64,000 nt of DNA from CAYYTU01 sp964474655 (GCA_964474655.1 CAYYTU010000009.1:1-64000), one strand, 5' to 3'. Counted from the stretch's first letter, positions 17,045 through 26,723 are shown. The notes: generated by a model not told the origin, from the sequence alone. Numbers and translations: made by a program.

Positions 17045-19228
17045 ATGATGAAGAAGTTACTACAATTGCGGCGTGAATCACAGGCCGCTCAAGGGGAGCA
17101 GGGGCAAAGTTTGATCATCGTTGTTTTCGCCTTCATTGGCTTGTTGGCTTTTGTGGGTCTGGGCGTCGATCTGGGGTTTTATTACGTCGAACGAGTAAAG
17201 GTGGGGCGAGCGGTCGACGCAGCCGCCCTGGCTGCCGCCGGCGAGCTGCCGGTCGAAGGCGCGGCCCATTTGCGGGCGATGGCGTACTTACGGGAGAACG
17301 ACTACGATCACGAAGCGGCCGATGCAGCCCTGGCTGTCAACCAGTACGATGGCGGATCGTACGCCTCGGACCCGGCCGACGCGGATACGATGACGACCAT
17401 CTGGATCGACACTGCCTACGCCCAGGACGAAGAGGCCAGTGACCCCTCGGTCACAGCGGACCATATTCGCGTGCGTGTCAGGCAGCAGGTGCCGATGACG
17501 TTTATGCGCTTTATCGGCTTCGAGCAGGTCCCCGTCGAGGCCGTGGCCGAGGCGGAGAACATCAGCGATATTGACACCGTCATCGTCTACGATGACTCTG
17601 GCTCGATGGAGTTCGATACGCGCTGCTATGGATGCTGGGAGGCAGCCCCGGACCAGATGTATCCCGCCGGCACCATCTACCCGCTCCATTGGTCCGATAA
17701 CACTATGGAGCACGCTGATCACTGCGCCAGCGATTGTGGCGATGCCAGCCGCTCGCCTTATGGCAGCAGCCAGTACTGGGTTAATGATTGTAACTACCGC
17801 TATCGCTACAAAGATAGCTATGGCAACTGGAGTAGCTGGAGCGATCAATATTATATCGTGATCGAGGCCGAGGAGTACTCCAGGATTAATCCGGATTATC
17901 ACACCTATGGCTTCACGCCCTACTCCACCTACTGGGTTATGCAGCACAACGACAAAGGAGCCTACTCCCGAACGGGCCGGGGGGCTTACCTCTCTCACCA
18001 TCCCTACGCCAGCCTGACGAACCACGTCGACGGCCTGGGCGTGCCTTGCACGTGGGATGATCTCACCAATGGCGAGTATTGTCGGCGCGACTTACCGGTG
18101 GGTGGTCCTTATGAAGCTCCCCGGGCCGACTTCGCCTTCAGGGCGCCTACGAATGATACCTACTACGTCTGGGTCCGCGGACAGGGCGGCGACGATGGTT
18201 ATCGGGGCGATCATGTCTACTGGGGGGTGAATGGCAACCCGATAGGTTGGGAGGATGATTATCCCAAGGGGACTTTCTACGACGGGGCTTCCTCTAGCGC
18301 CTGGGATTGGCGCTGCGTGGGGGATACGTCTTTATCGCAAGGAGATCACACGCTCAACCTATGGGCCGGTGGGCCGGGCTTTGACGCCGATCGTATCCTG
18401 ATCACCACCGATAACTCCGGTTGCGCTTACGATAGCACGCCTGCGGCTCCTCGTACCTTCGATCCTAATAGCGCGCGCACCGACTGGGCCTGCGATCCCT
18501 GTGATCCGCGCTTTGCGGGGCGCCCGGGCGGCCAGGCGCCGCCAGATGGCGCTTATCGGCCAGATTGCGATATTGACTTGCGGCAGGATGATCTATATGA
18601 CGACGAACAGCCCATTCGCGATGCCCTGGAGGCGGCCAAGCACTTCGTCGGGCAGCTGAACCCGCAGTTCGATCAGGTGGGCTACGTGGCCTACGATAGT
18701 GATGCGTCGATAAGGAACGAACTGGAATGCTTGCGCAAGCGTGGATCTACTGATTGCTCGCCTCAGGTGATCACCGAGACGGTAGTCGCCAACCTAGATA
18801 CGGCCAAGGCCAGCGGATCCACGAACATCGCCGATGGCATTCGTCGCGGTATCAGCGTGCTCAAGACGGTCCCCGATGGCTTTGGAGATCATTACGGTCG
18901 TCCGGGAGCTGCGCACGTTATGATCCTGATGACCGACGGTCAGGCTAACACCTATAGTAACTGTGACCCGGCCTGTGCTGACGATCCTGACCTCTGGCCC
19001 CACGACGATGAGCCGGCCAAGGACTGCGCGGTCTGGTATGCGCATCAGGCTCGCAACCAGAACATTGTGATCTATACCATCACCCTGGGCTATATGGCGG
19101 ATCAGGAGCTGATGAAAGAGGTAGCCGAGGTGACCAAGGGCTACCATCGGCATGCCGAAACGCCGGACGTGTTAGAGGATATCTTCGACGAGCTATACGA
19201 GCGCATCTTCATCCGTCTGACCAGGTAA
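17045..19228 (+). CDS. TadG-like pilus protein with a von Willebrand A domain interrupted by a large insert
   Basis: A 727-residue protein. The N-terminal TadG-like helix (GQSLIIVVFAFIGLLAFVGLG) precedes a vWA fold. The MIDAS Asp-x-Ser-x-Ser is at about residue 183 (YDDSGSME), the MIDAS Thr near 590 (SGSTNIADGI) and the late Asp near 630 (ILMTDGQAN). Between the first MIDAS loop and the rest of the fold is an insert of roughly 330 residues, rich in Cys, Tyr and Trp. Its second half looks like a beta-sandwich ligand-binding module (YYVWVRGQGG, HTLNLWAGG). The MIDAS is complete, so metal-dependent adhesion is plausible. The start may be ATG 17045 or 17048; AGGGGAG lies just upstream. Confidence 0.82.
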   Translation: MMKKLLQLRRESQAAQGEQGQSLIIVVFAFIGLLAFVGLGVDLGFYYVERVKVGRAVDAAALAAAGELPVEGAAHLRAMAYLRENDYDHEAADAALAVNQYDGGSYASDPADADTMTTIWIDTAYAQDEEASDPSVTADHIRVRVRQQVPMTFMRFIGFEQVPVEAVAEAENISDIDTVIVYDDSGSMEFDTRCYGCWEAAPDQMYPAGTIYPLHWSDNTMEHADHCASDCGDASRSPYGSSQYWVNDCNYRYRYKDSYGNWSSWSDQYYIVIEAEEYSRINPDYHTYGFTPYSTYWVMQHNDKGAYSRTGRGAYLSHHPYASLTNHVDGLGVPCTWDDLTNGEYCRRDLPVGGPYEAPRADFAFRAPTNDTYYVWVRGQGGDDGYRGDHVYWGVNGNPIGWEDDYPKGTFYDGASSSAWDWRCVGDTSLSQGDHTLNLWAGGPGFDADRILITTDNSGCAYDSTPAAPRTFDPNSARTDWACDPCDPRFAGRPGGQAPPDGAYRPDCDIDLRQDDLYDDEQPIRDALEAAKHFVGQLNPQFDQVGYVAYDSDASIRNELECLRKRGSTDCSPQVITETVVANLDTAKASGSTNIADGIRRGISVLKTVPDGFGDHYGRPGAAHVMILMTDGQANTYSNCDPACADDPDLWPHDDEPAKDCAVWYAHQARNQNIVIYTITLGYMADQELMKEVAEVTKGYHRHAETPDVLEDIFDELYERIFIRLTR

Positions 19229-19329
19229 CGAACGGGTAGCGACGGACATAACGCTGGTTGAGCAGCTTCGGAACGCGGGACGGCGTGGGGCCCTGACCGT
19301 GTTTGATTGCTCAGCCGGCGTTTGTGCTC

Positions 19330-19357
19330 TTGACATTCTGATGTAAGTCAGTATTAT
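19330..19357 (+). promoter_or_regulatory. Promoter of the cpaB-tadC operon
   Basis: A consensus TTGACA (19330-19335), a 16-nt spacer and TATTAT (19352-19357) about 125 nt before cpaB. The 19229-19329 stretch contains a long imperfect inverted repeat (around 19250-19262 with 19308-19320, using G-U pairs) that might be a terminator for the upstream genes. No gene is visible in the 257-nt gap. Confidence 0.6.
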
Positions 19358-19485
19358 AACGACAGGCTGGCTCTTCAGCGCAGCAGATCTGACGTTGACC
19401 TCTCATAGCCGTGTGGGGGGCGAGCGGCCTCTTGATGCGAGGTAAAAGACAAGGAAGTCGGGCGACTAGAAAAGAAGGAGGCACA

Positions 19486-20589
19486 ATGCGCAGCGGTCGA
19501 ATATTAGCCATTATCGGCGTGCTTATTTTGGTGGGCGCTTTGGCGGTGGGCCTTGTCCTCTGGCGTCGGACACAACAGACGCCGGAGGGGCCTTCCCCCG
19601 ACGAAGAAGAGGGTACGTCTGTACCTTACGCTCCCCCAGAGGGAATGAGGGAGATCGTGGTGGCGGCGCAGGACGTCCCCAGAGGTAGGACCCTGGGCGA
19701 GGATACGGTCTACCTGGCCTCGTGGCCAGAAGAGGCCATCCCTACGCAGGCATTGACCGATACGGCCGATGTTTACGGTAAGGTTACCAAAGTCAATCTC
19801 GTGCGTGAATCCCCGGTGCTGAGAAATGCCCTGACGGAACGAGGAACTCCCCTGGAGGGCGAAGGGTCCGAGACCGCGCTACAGGTTCCAAGCGGTAAAG
19901 TGGGCTACGTTCTGCCGGTGGACCGTTACACCAGCGTGGCCTGGGGCATTGCGCCCGGCGATCACGTCGCGATTATGATCTCTACGTTATTGATCGATCT
20001 GGATGAGGAGTTTCAATCTCCCCTGCCCAATCAGTTCGAGCGCGTCTCCGTTCCCGAGGAGGAAGGCGGCGCCGGTGGCGTGCTGGGACGCTTGGAGGCC
20101 CTGCCCAACGGATGGATGGTTAACCTGACGCCGAGCGAGTCTCAGCATCCCCGTCTGGTGACTCAGATGGTCATCCAGGATGCCCAGGTGCTCCGTGTCG
20201 GCGATTGGGGGACCGAGCAAGAAGCGCCAGCTGGTAGAGGAGAGACGGTGGAGGAAGAGGGGGAAGAAACTGAGGCCGGGCAGCAGACCCAACCAGAAGA
20301 TACGACTACCGCCAGCGTAAAGCCGTTGACGCTGGCGGTCACGCCACAAGAGGCGCTGATGCTCCGTTACATTCAGGATATGGGGGCCAATATCGACGTA
20401 GTGGTGCGTTCGGCCGGTGAGACGCAGGCGCTTACCACCGACGCAGTGACGCTGGGGTACCTGATGGATACCACCAACACCAATGTTCCGCCGAAGTTGC
20501 CCTATGGTGTGACGCCTTCGATCCAGTCATTGAAGCCCGGCAGCTTGGGTAACGTGGATGAGCCTGCTGGAGATCAACCTGAATCCTAG
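19486..20589 (+). CDS. cpaB: Flp pilus assembly protein CpaB/RcpC
   Basis: A 367-residue protein with an N-terminal transmembrane anchor (ILAIIGVLILVGALAVGLVL), a SAF-like domain at about residues 55-130 (VVAAQDVPRGRTLG, KVNLVRESPVL), an RcpC-like domain (VGYVLPVDRYTSVAWGIAPGD), and an acidic linker before the C-terminal segment. CpaB acts in the envelope as part of the Tad secretion system. ATG 19486 has AAGGAGG 4 nt upstream; the frame is open further upstream but has no ribosome site there. First gene of the cpaB-cpaE-cpaF-tadB-tadC operon. Confidence 0.9.
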   Translation: MRSGRILAIIGVLILVGALAVGLVLWRRTQQTPEGPSPDEEEGTSVPYAPPEGMREIVVAAQDVPRGRTLGEDTVYLASWPEEAIPTQALTDTADVYGKVTKVNLVRESPVLRNALTERGTPLEGEGSETALQVPSGKVGYVLPVDRYTSVAWGIAPGDHVAIMISTLLIDLDEEFQSPLPNQFERVSVPEEEGGAGGVLGRLEALPNGWMVNLTPSESQHPRLVTQMVIQDAQVLRVGDWGTEQEAPAGRGETVEEEGEETEAGQQTQPEDTTTASVKPLTLAVTPQEALMLRYIQDMGANIDVVVRSAGETQALTTDAVTLGYLMDTTNTNVPPKLPYGVTPSIQSLKPGSLGNVDEPAGDQPES

Positions 20590-20673
20590 TCTCAGTAGCG
20601 TGACGCGTATATTCGTGCCACGTTCATAACAGCTTAAGCCTTGGGTGGGTAGACAAAAGGAAAAACGTCTAAC

Positions 20674-22017
20674 ATGAATCAAGCCGAGGAACAAATTCAG
20701 GTTCTAATTGTCGATGACATCGCTGAGACCCGTGAGAACCTGCGCAAATTGCTCTCCTTCGAGCCCGATCTCAAGGTGATTGGCACTGCAGCGTCGGGGC
20801 AAGAAGGGATTGAGCTGGCGAAACGACATAGGCCTCACATCGTCTTGATGGACATCAATATGCCGGGTATGGACGGTATCACGGCGACTAAAAAACTGAT
20901 GCGAGAAGTGCCTACCGCTCAGGTGGTGATGCTCTCCGTTCAGGGCGAGACGGATTATCTGCGTCGAGCGATGCTGGCGGGGGCGCGAGATTACCTCACC
21001 AAACCGGCCAGCGCCGACGAGCTGATGGGTACCATTCGTCGGGTCTACGAGATGGGGAAGAGCCGTCAGGTGCAAATGGCCCCGGCGGAACAACCTCAGG
21101 CCTCTCAACAAGCCTCAACCACCGAAGAGCGTAAAGGGCATGGTGAGGTGGTGGCCGTCTTTAGCCCCAAGGGTGGCTGTGGTTGTACGACGGTCGCCGT
21201 CAATTTGGCGGTTGCTTTGCAACAGCTGGTCGGCGCCCGACGGAAGATCAGCCTGTTGGATGCCTCGCTCCAGTTTGGGGATGTGGGCGTGATGCTTGAT
21301 CTCCATGCCGATAGAAGCATCGCCGATTTGGTGCCTCGCCTCGACGCGATGGACAGCGATATGTTGAGCGGCGTGATGTCCGCTCACGGATCGGGCATTC
21401 AGGTCTTGCTGGCTCCTCCGCGCCCAGAGGAAGCGGAGAGCCTGATCGCTGAGACGTCGGGCGAGGGGGCCGGGAATTCGGCGTTTAGCCAGATCCTGGC
21501 GGTGATGCGTGAGCAATTCGATACCGTGATCGTGGATACCTGGAGCTGGATTGATGACATCGTTCTGACTGTCTTCGATGTGGCGACCTTGATCATCCTG
21601 GTTGTGAAACCTGATATACCGTCCATCAAAAGCGCTCGTCTGTTTCTGGAGGTAGCGGATAAGCTCGACTACCCGATGGATAAGATCGTTCTCGTGGTCA
21701 ACGGCGCGGGCCATCACGGCAGCATTCAGGGCGGACAGATCGAGAAAGCGATGAAGTCTGTGGAAGTTGAGATACCTTACGACGAGCGTACGACGCTGAC
21801 GGCGGCCAATCGGGGGGTGCCCTTTGTGGTGAGTGAGCGGAATCGCCCCATCGCCGAACGTATGATGCAGCTTGCCCGCTCTGTGGAGGATCGGTTGTCG
21901 GAGATGCGGGAGGATGAAGAAGAAGACGAGGAAGTGAAAGAGGCCGCACCTGGTGAGCCTAAGGGTATTGGGGGAACAGGATTGTTGCGTTTGAAGCAGG
22001 TTTTTGATCGTGGGTAA
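20674..22017 (+). CDS. cpaE: CpaE/TadZ-type pilus localisation ATPase fused to a receiver domain
   Basis: A 447-residue protein. The N-terminal receiver domain (1-125) has Asp60 in VLMDINMPG and Lys in LTKPAS, so it looks competent for phosphorylation. After a Gln/Ala-rich linker, a MinD/ParA-like ATPase starts near 155 with a deviant Walker A KGGCGCTT (166-173), a switch-like LLDASLQFGDVG and a Walker B-like VIVDTW. CpaE/TadZ proteins place the Tad machine at the pole. The C-terminal tail is acidic. AAAAGGAAAA upstream is the probable ribosome site. Many TadZ proteins have a degenerate receiver; this one keeps the acceptor Asp. Confidence 0.9.
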   Translation: MNQAEEQIQVLIVDDIAETRENLRKLLSFEPDLKVIGTAASGQEGIELAKRHRPHIVLMDINMPGMDGITATKKLMREVPTAQVVMLSVQGETDYLRRAMLAGARDYLTKPASADELMGTIRRVYEMGKSRQVQMAPAEQPQASQQASTTEERKGHGEVVAVFSPKGGCGCTTVAVNLAVALQQLVGARRKISLLDASLQFGDVGVMLDLHADRSIADLVPRLDAMDSDMLSGVMSAHGSGIQVLLAPPRPEEAESLIAETSGEGAGNSAFSQILAVMREQFDTVIVDTWSWIDDIVLTVFDVATLIILVVKPDIPSIKSARLFLEVADKLDYPMDKIVLVVNGAGHHGSIQGGQIEKAMKSVEVEIPYDERTTLTAANRGVPFVVSERNRPIAERMMQLARSVEDRLSEMREDEEEDEEVKEAAPGEPKGIGGTGLLRLKQVFDRG

Positions 22018-22043
22018 GTTGAGCTTTTGATGGGGGTCGATTT

Positions 22044-23420
22044 ATGTCTTTGTTGAAACGAATTGAGCGCGAGAAAGAATCAACCGGCCGCTCTTCATCT
22101 AAATCCCAGCGGAAGAAGATGCAGGTGCGACGCCAGCCAGCTTCTCCGGTTCAGGATGCTTATCGGGATCTAAAGGAGCGCATCCAGAACCAGCTGATTT
22201 CTGAGCTGGATCCTTCAATGGATATCACCCAATCGGATGAAGTGCGGCGCAAGATTGAGGATATGTACAATGAGATTCTATCTCACGAACAAGTCGTCCT
22301 CAGTCGTTCAGAGCGTCAGCGGCTTTTTGAGCAGATCGTGGCCGAGATATTGGGATTGGGGCCTTTGGAGCCCTTGTTGGCCAATGATTCTATCACAGAG
22401 ATTATGGTAAACGGCCCGAAGGACATCTACGTGGAGCGTGAAGGTCGGATCCATCGGACGAACGCCACGTTTGAATCAGGTGAACACTTGATGCGCATCA
22501 TAGAACGCATCGTCGCTCCCCTGGGCCGACGCATTGACGAGAGCTCACCCACCGTCGATGCTCGCCTGGCCGATGGCTCGCGCGTCAACGCGGTCATCCC
22601 GCCAATTTCCCTCATCGGCCCCGTGCTGACCATTCGTAAGTTTTCCGAGACGCCCCTCACCGTCGAGCAGTTAATTGAGTTCGGTTCTGTGACCCCTGAG
22701 GCGATGGAGCTGATGAAGGCCGGCGTCAAGGGCAAGCTCAACATCTTGATCTCTGGAGGAACGGGTTCTGGTAAGACCACTTTCTTGAACGTCCTCTCTG
22801 GCTACATCCCGGGCGATGAGCGTATCGTCACGATTGAGAACGCCGCCGAGCTCCAGCTGCGTCAGGAACACGTGGTCACGTTGGAGTCCCGTCCCCCCAA
22901 CATCGAGGGAAAGGGCGAGGTCACAATTCAGGATCTGGTCATCAACAGCTTGCGTATGCGCCCAGACCGTATCGTCGTCGGTGAGTGTCGTGGTCCCGAG
23001 GCGTTCGATATGTTGCAGGCTATGAACACCGGTCACGAGGGTAGTATGACCACCATCCACGCCAACAACCCCCGTGATGCGATGGGCCGGCTGGAGAATA
23101 TGATCTTGATGGCCGGTATGGACTTGCCCCACCGCGCTATCCGAGAGCAGATCGCAGCGGCTGTGGACGTGGTTGTTCAGCTTTCCCGTCTGCGCGACGG
23201 AAGTCGCAAGGTGGTCAAGGTGAGCGAGATTCAGGGTATGGAGGGCGACGTCATTACAATGTCCGACATCTTCAAGTTCGAGCGAGCAGGCTTCGAAAAT
23301 GGTAAGGTGATCGGTAACTTGAACCCCACTGGCTTGCGTCCCCGGTTTATGGAGAAGATTGAGGCCGAAGGTATACGTTTGCCCCCCAGTATCTTTGGAA
23401 TTGGACAGCGCAGGCGTTGA
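22044..23420 (+). CDS. cpaF: Tad pilus secretion ATPase CpaF/TadA
   Basis: A 458-residue secretion ATPase of the GspE/VirB11 superfamily. The N-terminal domain (1-150) is followed by ITEIMVNGPKDIYVE, the Walker A GGTGSGKTT at about 238-246, the Asp box (IENAAELQLRQEHVV), Walker B around IVVGECRGPEAFDML, and the His box GSMTTIHANNPRD. It powers Flp pilin polymerisation in the cytoplasm as a hexamer. It lies between cpaE and tadB in the normal order. A diverged paralogue is at 62.1-63.6 kb. Confidence 0.95.
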   Translation: MSLLKRIEREKESTGRSSSKSQRKKMQVRRQPASPVQDAYRDLKERIQNQLISELDPSMDITQSDEVRRKIEDMYNEILSHEQVVLSRSERQRLFEQIVAEILGLGPLEPLLANDSITEIMVNGPKDIYVEREGRIHRTNATFESGEHLMRIIERIVAPLGRRIDESSPTVDARLADGSRVNAVIPPISLIGPVLTIRKFSETPLTVEQLIEFGSVTPEAMELMKAGVKGKLNILISGGTGSGKTTFLNVLSGYIPGDERIVTIENAAELQLRQEHVVTLESRPPNIEGKGEVTIQDLVINSLRMRPDRIVVGECRGPEAFDMLQAMNTGHEGSMTTIHANNPRDAMGRLENMILMAGMDLPHRAIREQIAAAVDVVVQLSRLRDGSRKVVKVSEIQGMEGDVITMSDIFKFERAGFENGKVIGNLNPTGLRPRFMEKIEAEGIRLPPSIFGIGQRRR

Positions 23421-23467
23421 GATGAGTGACTGGATTGGTCTAGACTAGCTAGAGAGGCAGATTGGCG

Positions 23468-24412
23468 ATGCTTTGGATGACTATCGGATTAGGCTTGCTG
23501 GGCTTTGGGGTTGCGGCTGCTGGGATCATTCTGTCCCGCCGTGAGAGCGTGCAGGTCGAAGAGCGCCTGGGTATCAAGGGCCGAACCGTCGAGAAGTCGG
23601 TGGAGGCCGCCGAGCGTCGGACGCCCCTGGGGGATGCCTTCAACCAGGCCTTGAGGAGCCGCGGGATCGGTGACAACCTGGCAACTCAGCTTGCCCGTGC
23701 GAATCTCAAACTCACAGTTGGCGAGTTTTTAGCTCTGACGACCATCATCGTCGTAGGCGGCGCAGGTGTGGCTTACGTGCTTTCTGGTGGAGACATCATC
23801 ACCATTGCTGGCGTCTGCCTGATCGGGCTTTTTGGACCTCGAATCTACGTCAACGTGCTCCAGGGCCGTCGTCTGAAGTCGTTCAACGACCAGCTGGGCG
23901 ATACGATCAACTTGATGGTAAACGGCATACGCGCTGGTTATAGCATCTTGCAGGCTATGGAGGCGGTCTCCGAGGAGATGTCCCCTCCCATCTCTGAGGA
24001 GTTTGGTCGAGTGGTACGGGAGGTGCAGCTTGGCATACCGATGGAGGAGGCGCTTGATCATATGCTGCGCCGGGTGCCGAGCGAAGACTTAGACTTGATG
24101 ATCACGGCCATCAACGTACAGCGAGAGGTCGGTGGCAACCTGGCCGAGGTGCTGGAATCTATCAGTTTCACCATCCGGGAGCGAATCCGGATCAAGGGCG
24201 AGATCAAAGCTCTCACGGCTCAGAGCCGTATCTCTGGTTATATGGTCGCTATGGTGCCGGTGGTTCTGGCAGTGGCTATGTACTTCATCAACCGAGAGTT
24301 TGTGATTCTTTTGTTTGAGAGTACGTGTGGCCATATTATGATCGGTGCAGCCGTGCTGGGAATTGCTGCTGGTTTCTTCGTGATCAACAAAGTTATGGAT
24401 ATTGAGGTCTAG
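23468..24412 (+). CDS. tadB: Tad pilus inner-membrane platform protein TadB
   Basis: A 314-residue protein with an N-terminal transmembrane helix, two central helices around residues 90-135, a GspF/T2SSF domain (MVNGIRAGYSILQAMEAVSEE, INVQREVGGNLAEVLESIS) and two C-terminal helices. TadB and TadC form the membrane platform driven by CpaF. ATG 23468 is preferred to TTG 23462 because AGAGAGG lies 9-15 nt upstream. Confidence 0.92.
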   Translation: MLWMTIGLGLLGFGVAAAGIILSRRESVQVEERLGIKGRTVEKSVEAAERRTPLGDAFNQALRSRGIGDNLATQLARANLKLTVGEFLALTTIIVVGGAGVAYVLSGGDIITIAGVCLIGLFGPRIYVNVLQGRRLKSFNDQLGDTINLMVNGIRAGYSILQAMEAVSEEMSPPISEEFGRVVREVQLGIPMEEALDHMLRRVPSEDLDLMITAINVQREVGGNLAEVLESISFTIRERIRIKGEIKALTAQSRISGYMVAMVPVVLAVAMYFINREFVILLFESTCGHIMIGAAVLGIAAGFFVINKVMDIEV

Positions 24413-24426
24413 GTCCGGGAGGAAAG

Positions 24427-25383
24427 ATGGAGATAGTGATCCTACTTGTTCTGGGCTTATTACTATTGGGCGGTGTGATCCTGGCGGTCGTGGGGGTGAT
24501 GCGGTCGCGGGAAACTGAGGTCGTTGAGGATCGCCTGGAGGAGTTCGGTACGCTGGATCGCCCCCCCACGCTGGAGGAGATTGAGCTTTCTCGGCCTTTC
24601 ACAGAACGCGTCCTGGCGCCTTTGGTCCAGAACTTTGCTCAACTGGCTATGCGCTTTACACCCCAGGAAGCTATTGCTTCGGTCGAGCACAAGCTCGACC
24701 TGGCCGGTCGGCCCTACGATTGGGGAGGCAGTGAATTCTTCGGGTTGCGGCTTTTACTTTCGCTCTTGCTGGGTGGCCTCGGGGTCTTCCTATTTATGAC
24801 CTCCTCTATGTCCCTGATGCGCCGCATCCTTATGATCGTGGGTGGGGTGGCATTGGGATATTACCTGCCGATACTGTGGATCAGCAGCAAAATTAGCCAA
24901 CGACAGGATGAGATTGAAAAAGCACTGCCCGATGCTCTTGACTTGCTGACTATCTGTGTGGAAGCTGGGTTGGGCTTCGATACCGCTATGGCCAAGGTAG
25001 CCGAGAAGTGGGACAATGAGTTGAGCGAGGCCTTTGGTCGTGTCCTCCAGGAGGTGCAGTTAGGTCGGTTGCGTCGTCACGCGCTGCGCGATATGGCGGA
25101 TCGGATGGAGGTCCAGGACGTATCCACTTTCGTGGCCGCGATCATTCAGGCCGAGGAGCTGGGGGTCAGTATTGCCAAGGTCTTGCGCATTCAATCTGAC
25201 CAGATGCGTATGCGACGCCGACAACGGGCTGAGGAGATGGCCCGTCAGGCGCCGATCAAGATGTTGCCGGCCATCGCTTTCCTGATCTTCCCTTCGATCT
25301 TCATCATTCTTCTGGGTCCGGCGGTACTCAAGATTATGGATATTGGGATTTTCGGTGGTGGTGGCGGCGGTATGATGCCTTAG
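24427..25383 (+). CDS. tadC: Tad pilus inner-membrane platform protein TadC
   Basis: A 318-residue protein with an N-terminal helix, a pair of helices near residues 105-160, a GspF-type domain (LPDALDLLTICVEAGLGFDTAM, AAIIQAEELGVSIAKVL) and C-terminal helices ending in a glycine-rich tail. It starts 14 nt after tadB with GGGAGGAAAG before the ATG. It is the partner of TadB in the pilus machine. Confidence 0.92.
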   Translation: MEIVILLVLGLLLLGGVILAVVGVMRSRETEVVEDRLEEFGTLDRPPTLEEIELSRPFTERVLAPLVQNFAQLAMRFTPQEAIASVEHKLDLAGRPYDWGGSEFFGLRLLLSLLLGGLGVFLFMTSSMSLMRRILMIVGGVALGYYLPILWISSKISQRQDEIEKALPDALDLLTICVEAGLGFDTAMAKVAEKWDNELSEAFGRVLQEVQLGRLRRHALRDMADRMEVQDVSTFVAAIIQAEELGVSIAKVLRIQSDQMRMRRRQRAEEMARQAPIKMLPAIAFLIFPSIFIILLGPAVLKIMDIGIFGGGGGGMMP

Positions 25384-25399
25384 GTTGTATTCCCAGCCG

Positions 25400-26098
25400 A
25401 TGGCCTTTTCCGTTCGTGAAATCTGGACTCAGTTTGCCGACCTGCTTTTTCCTCCCCGCTGTGTGAGCTGCAGCCGCGTAGGTGCCTGGCTATGTGAGCG
25501 GTGCCTGGAGCAGATTCCTCGCGTCGAACCCCCTTTTTGTCCTCGCTGTGGTGACCGCGTGACGGTCGCTGGCCTCTGCGCGCGCTGTCGGACGGCCCCC
25601 TTGCGGATCGATCGCATCCGTTCTGCCGTCTACTTCGAGGGTGCACTTCGTAGCGCAATGCACCAGTTCAAGTATAATGGGCTCACCGCGCTGGCCGACC
25701 CTTTGGGAGGCCTGATGGTCGCCTACTGGCAGGAGCATCCGATGGCGATTGATCTCGTCGTGCCCGTGCCGCTGCACCCGGGGCGTCGATCTGAGCGTGG
25801 CTTTAACCAGGCCGCTTTGCTGGCGCAGGCTTTCGCCCGGCGCGTAGGCCTGCCGGTGGTGAAAGGAGCGTTGATACGCCAGCGCGAAACGGCCCCTCAG
25901 GTCGAGCTCGATGCCGAGGAGAGAAGGGAGAACGTGCGCGACGCTTTCCATTGCCCCGGAGATGACGTGAGAGGGAAGCACATCTTGTTGGTTGATGACG
26001 TGTGTACGACCGGTGCTACGTTGGAAGCCTGCTCTGTGGCGCTTGAGAGAGGGGGAGCGCACCGCGTTCAGGCTTTGACGTTGGCGCGGGCTTGTTGA
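25400..26098 (+). CDS. comF: ComF-family amidophosphoribosyltransferase-like protein
   Basis: A 232-residue protein. An N-terminal double zinc finger (CVSCSRVGAWLCERC; CPRCGD...CARC) is followed by a phosphoribosyltransferase domain with the PRPP loop ILLVDDVCTTGATLEAC near the C-terminus. ComF proteins are linked to DNA uptake, recombination and competence. ATG 25400 gives the usual N-terminus; a TTG at 25385 is possible. There is no strong ribosome site and it begins within 20 nt of the tadC stop, so it may be translated by coupling from the pilus operon. Confidence 0.9.
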   Translation: MAFSVREIWTQFADLLFPPRCVSCSRVGAWLCERCLEQIPRVEPPFCPRCGDRVTVAGLCARCRTAPLRIDRIRSAVYFEGALRSAMHQFKYNGLTALADPLGGLMVAYWQEHPMAIDLVVPVPLHPGRRSERGFNQAALLAQAFARRVGLPVVKGALIRQRETAPQVELDAEERRENVRDAFHCPGDDVRGKHILLVDDVCTTGATLEACSVALERGGAHRVQALTLARAC

Positions 26099-26180
26099 GT
26101 GGCGTTGGATAATCGTGTATTGGGAGATCGCCCTCGGCTTGCATAAGGGCGGTCTGCCAATCTATCAAGGAGGAATCAGA

Positions 26181-26723
26181 ATGGAACTCTCAATCTTCAC
26201 CAAAAAACTAGAGATGACGCAGCGGCTGCGGGATTACGTAGAGCAGAAAGTGGGAAGATTGGATCGCTATCTACCGATCATTGATGAGGCGCGGATCGAT
26301 CTGGAGGTGGAGGATACGCAAAAGGACGAAGATAGCCAGGTGGCCCAGCTGACTGTTTGGACCCAGGGCACAATTCTGCGGGCCGAGGAGCGGACTGGCG
26401 ATATGTTCGCATCAATTGATGCTGTGCTGGATAAGATGTACCGTCAGATCGCGCGCTATAAAGGCAAGCGACAGGATCGCTGGCAATCGGCCGGCATAGA
26501 AGACCTGCCGCTTACGGAACCGGTCGAGGATGAACCCGAAAAGGAGATTGTACGCGTCAAACGTTTTGAAGTCAGGCCTATGGTGCCGGAGGAAGCCATC
26601 GAGCAGATGGAGTTGTTGGGCCACCACTTCTTTGTCTTTTTGAACGCGGAAGAGGGTACAATCAATACCGTCTACAAGCGACGAGATGGTAACTATGGCC
26701 TGTTGCAGCCTCAAGTCAGTTGA
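26181..26723 (+). CDS. hpf: Long-form ribosome hibernation-promoting factor
   Basis: A 180-residue protein with an N-terminal S30AE domain (residues 1-105: ELSIFTKKLEMTQRLRDYV, KVGRLDRYL) and a C-terminal dimerisation domain (VKRFEVRPMVPEEAIEQMELLG, HHFFVFLNAEEG). It dimerises 70S ribosomes into inactive 100S particles in stationary phase. ATG 26181 is fixed by AAGGAGGA 6 nt upstream; an upstream open extension lacks homology. A terminator follows 24 nt after the stop. Confidence 0.95.
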   Translation: MELSIFTKKLEMTQRLRDYVEQKVGRLDRYLPIIDEARIDLEVEDTQKDEDSQVAQLTVWTQGTILRAEERTGDMFASIDAVLDKMYRQIARYKGKRQDRWQSAGIEDLPLTEPVEDEPEKEIVRVKRFEVRPMVPEEAIEQMELLGHHFFVFLNAEEGTINTVYKRRDGNYGLLQPQVS

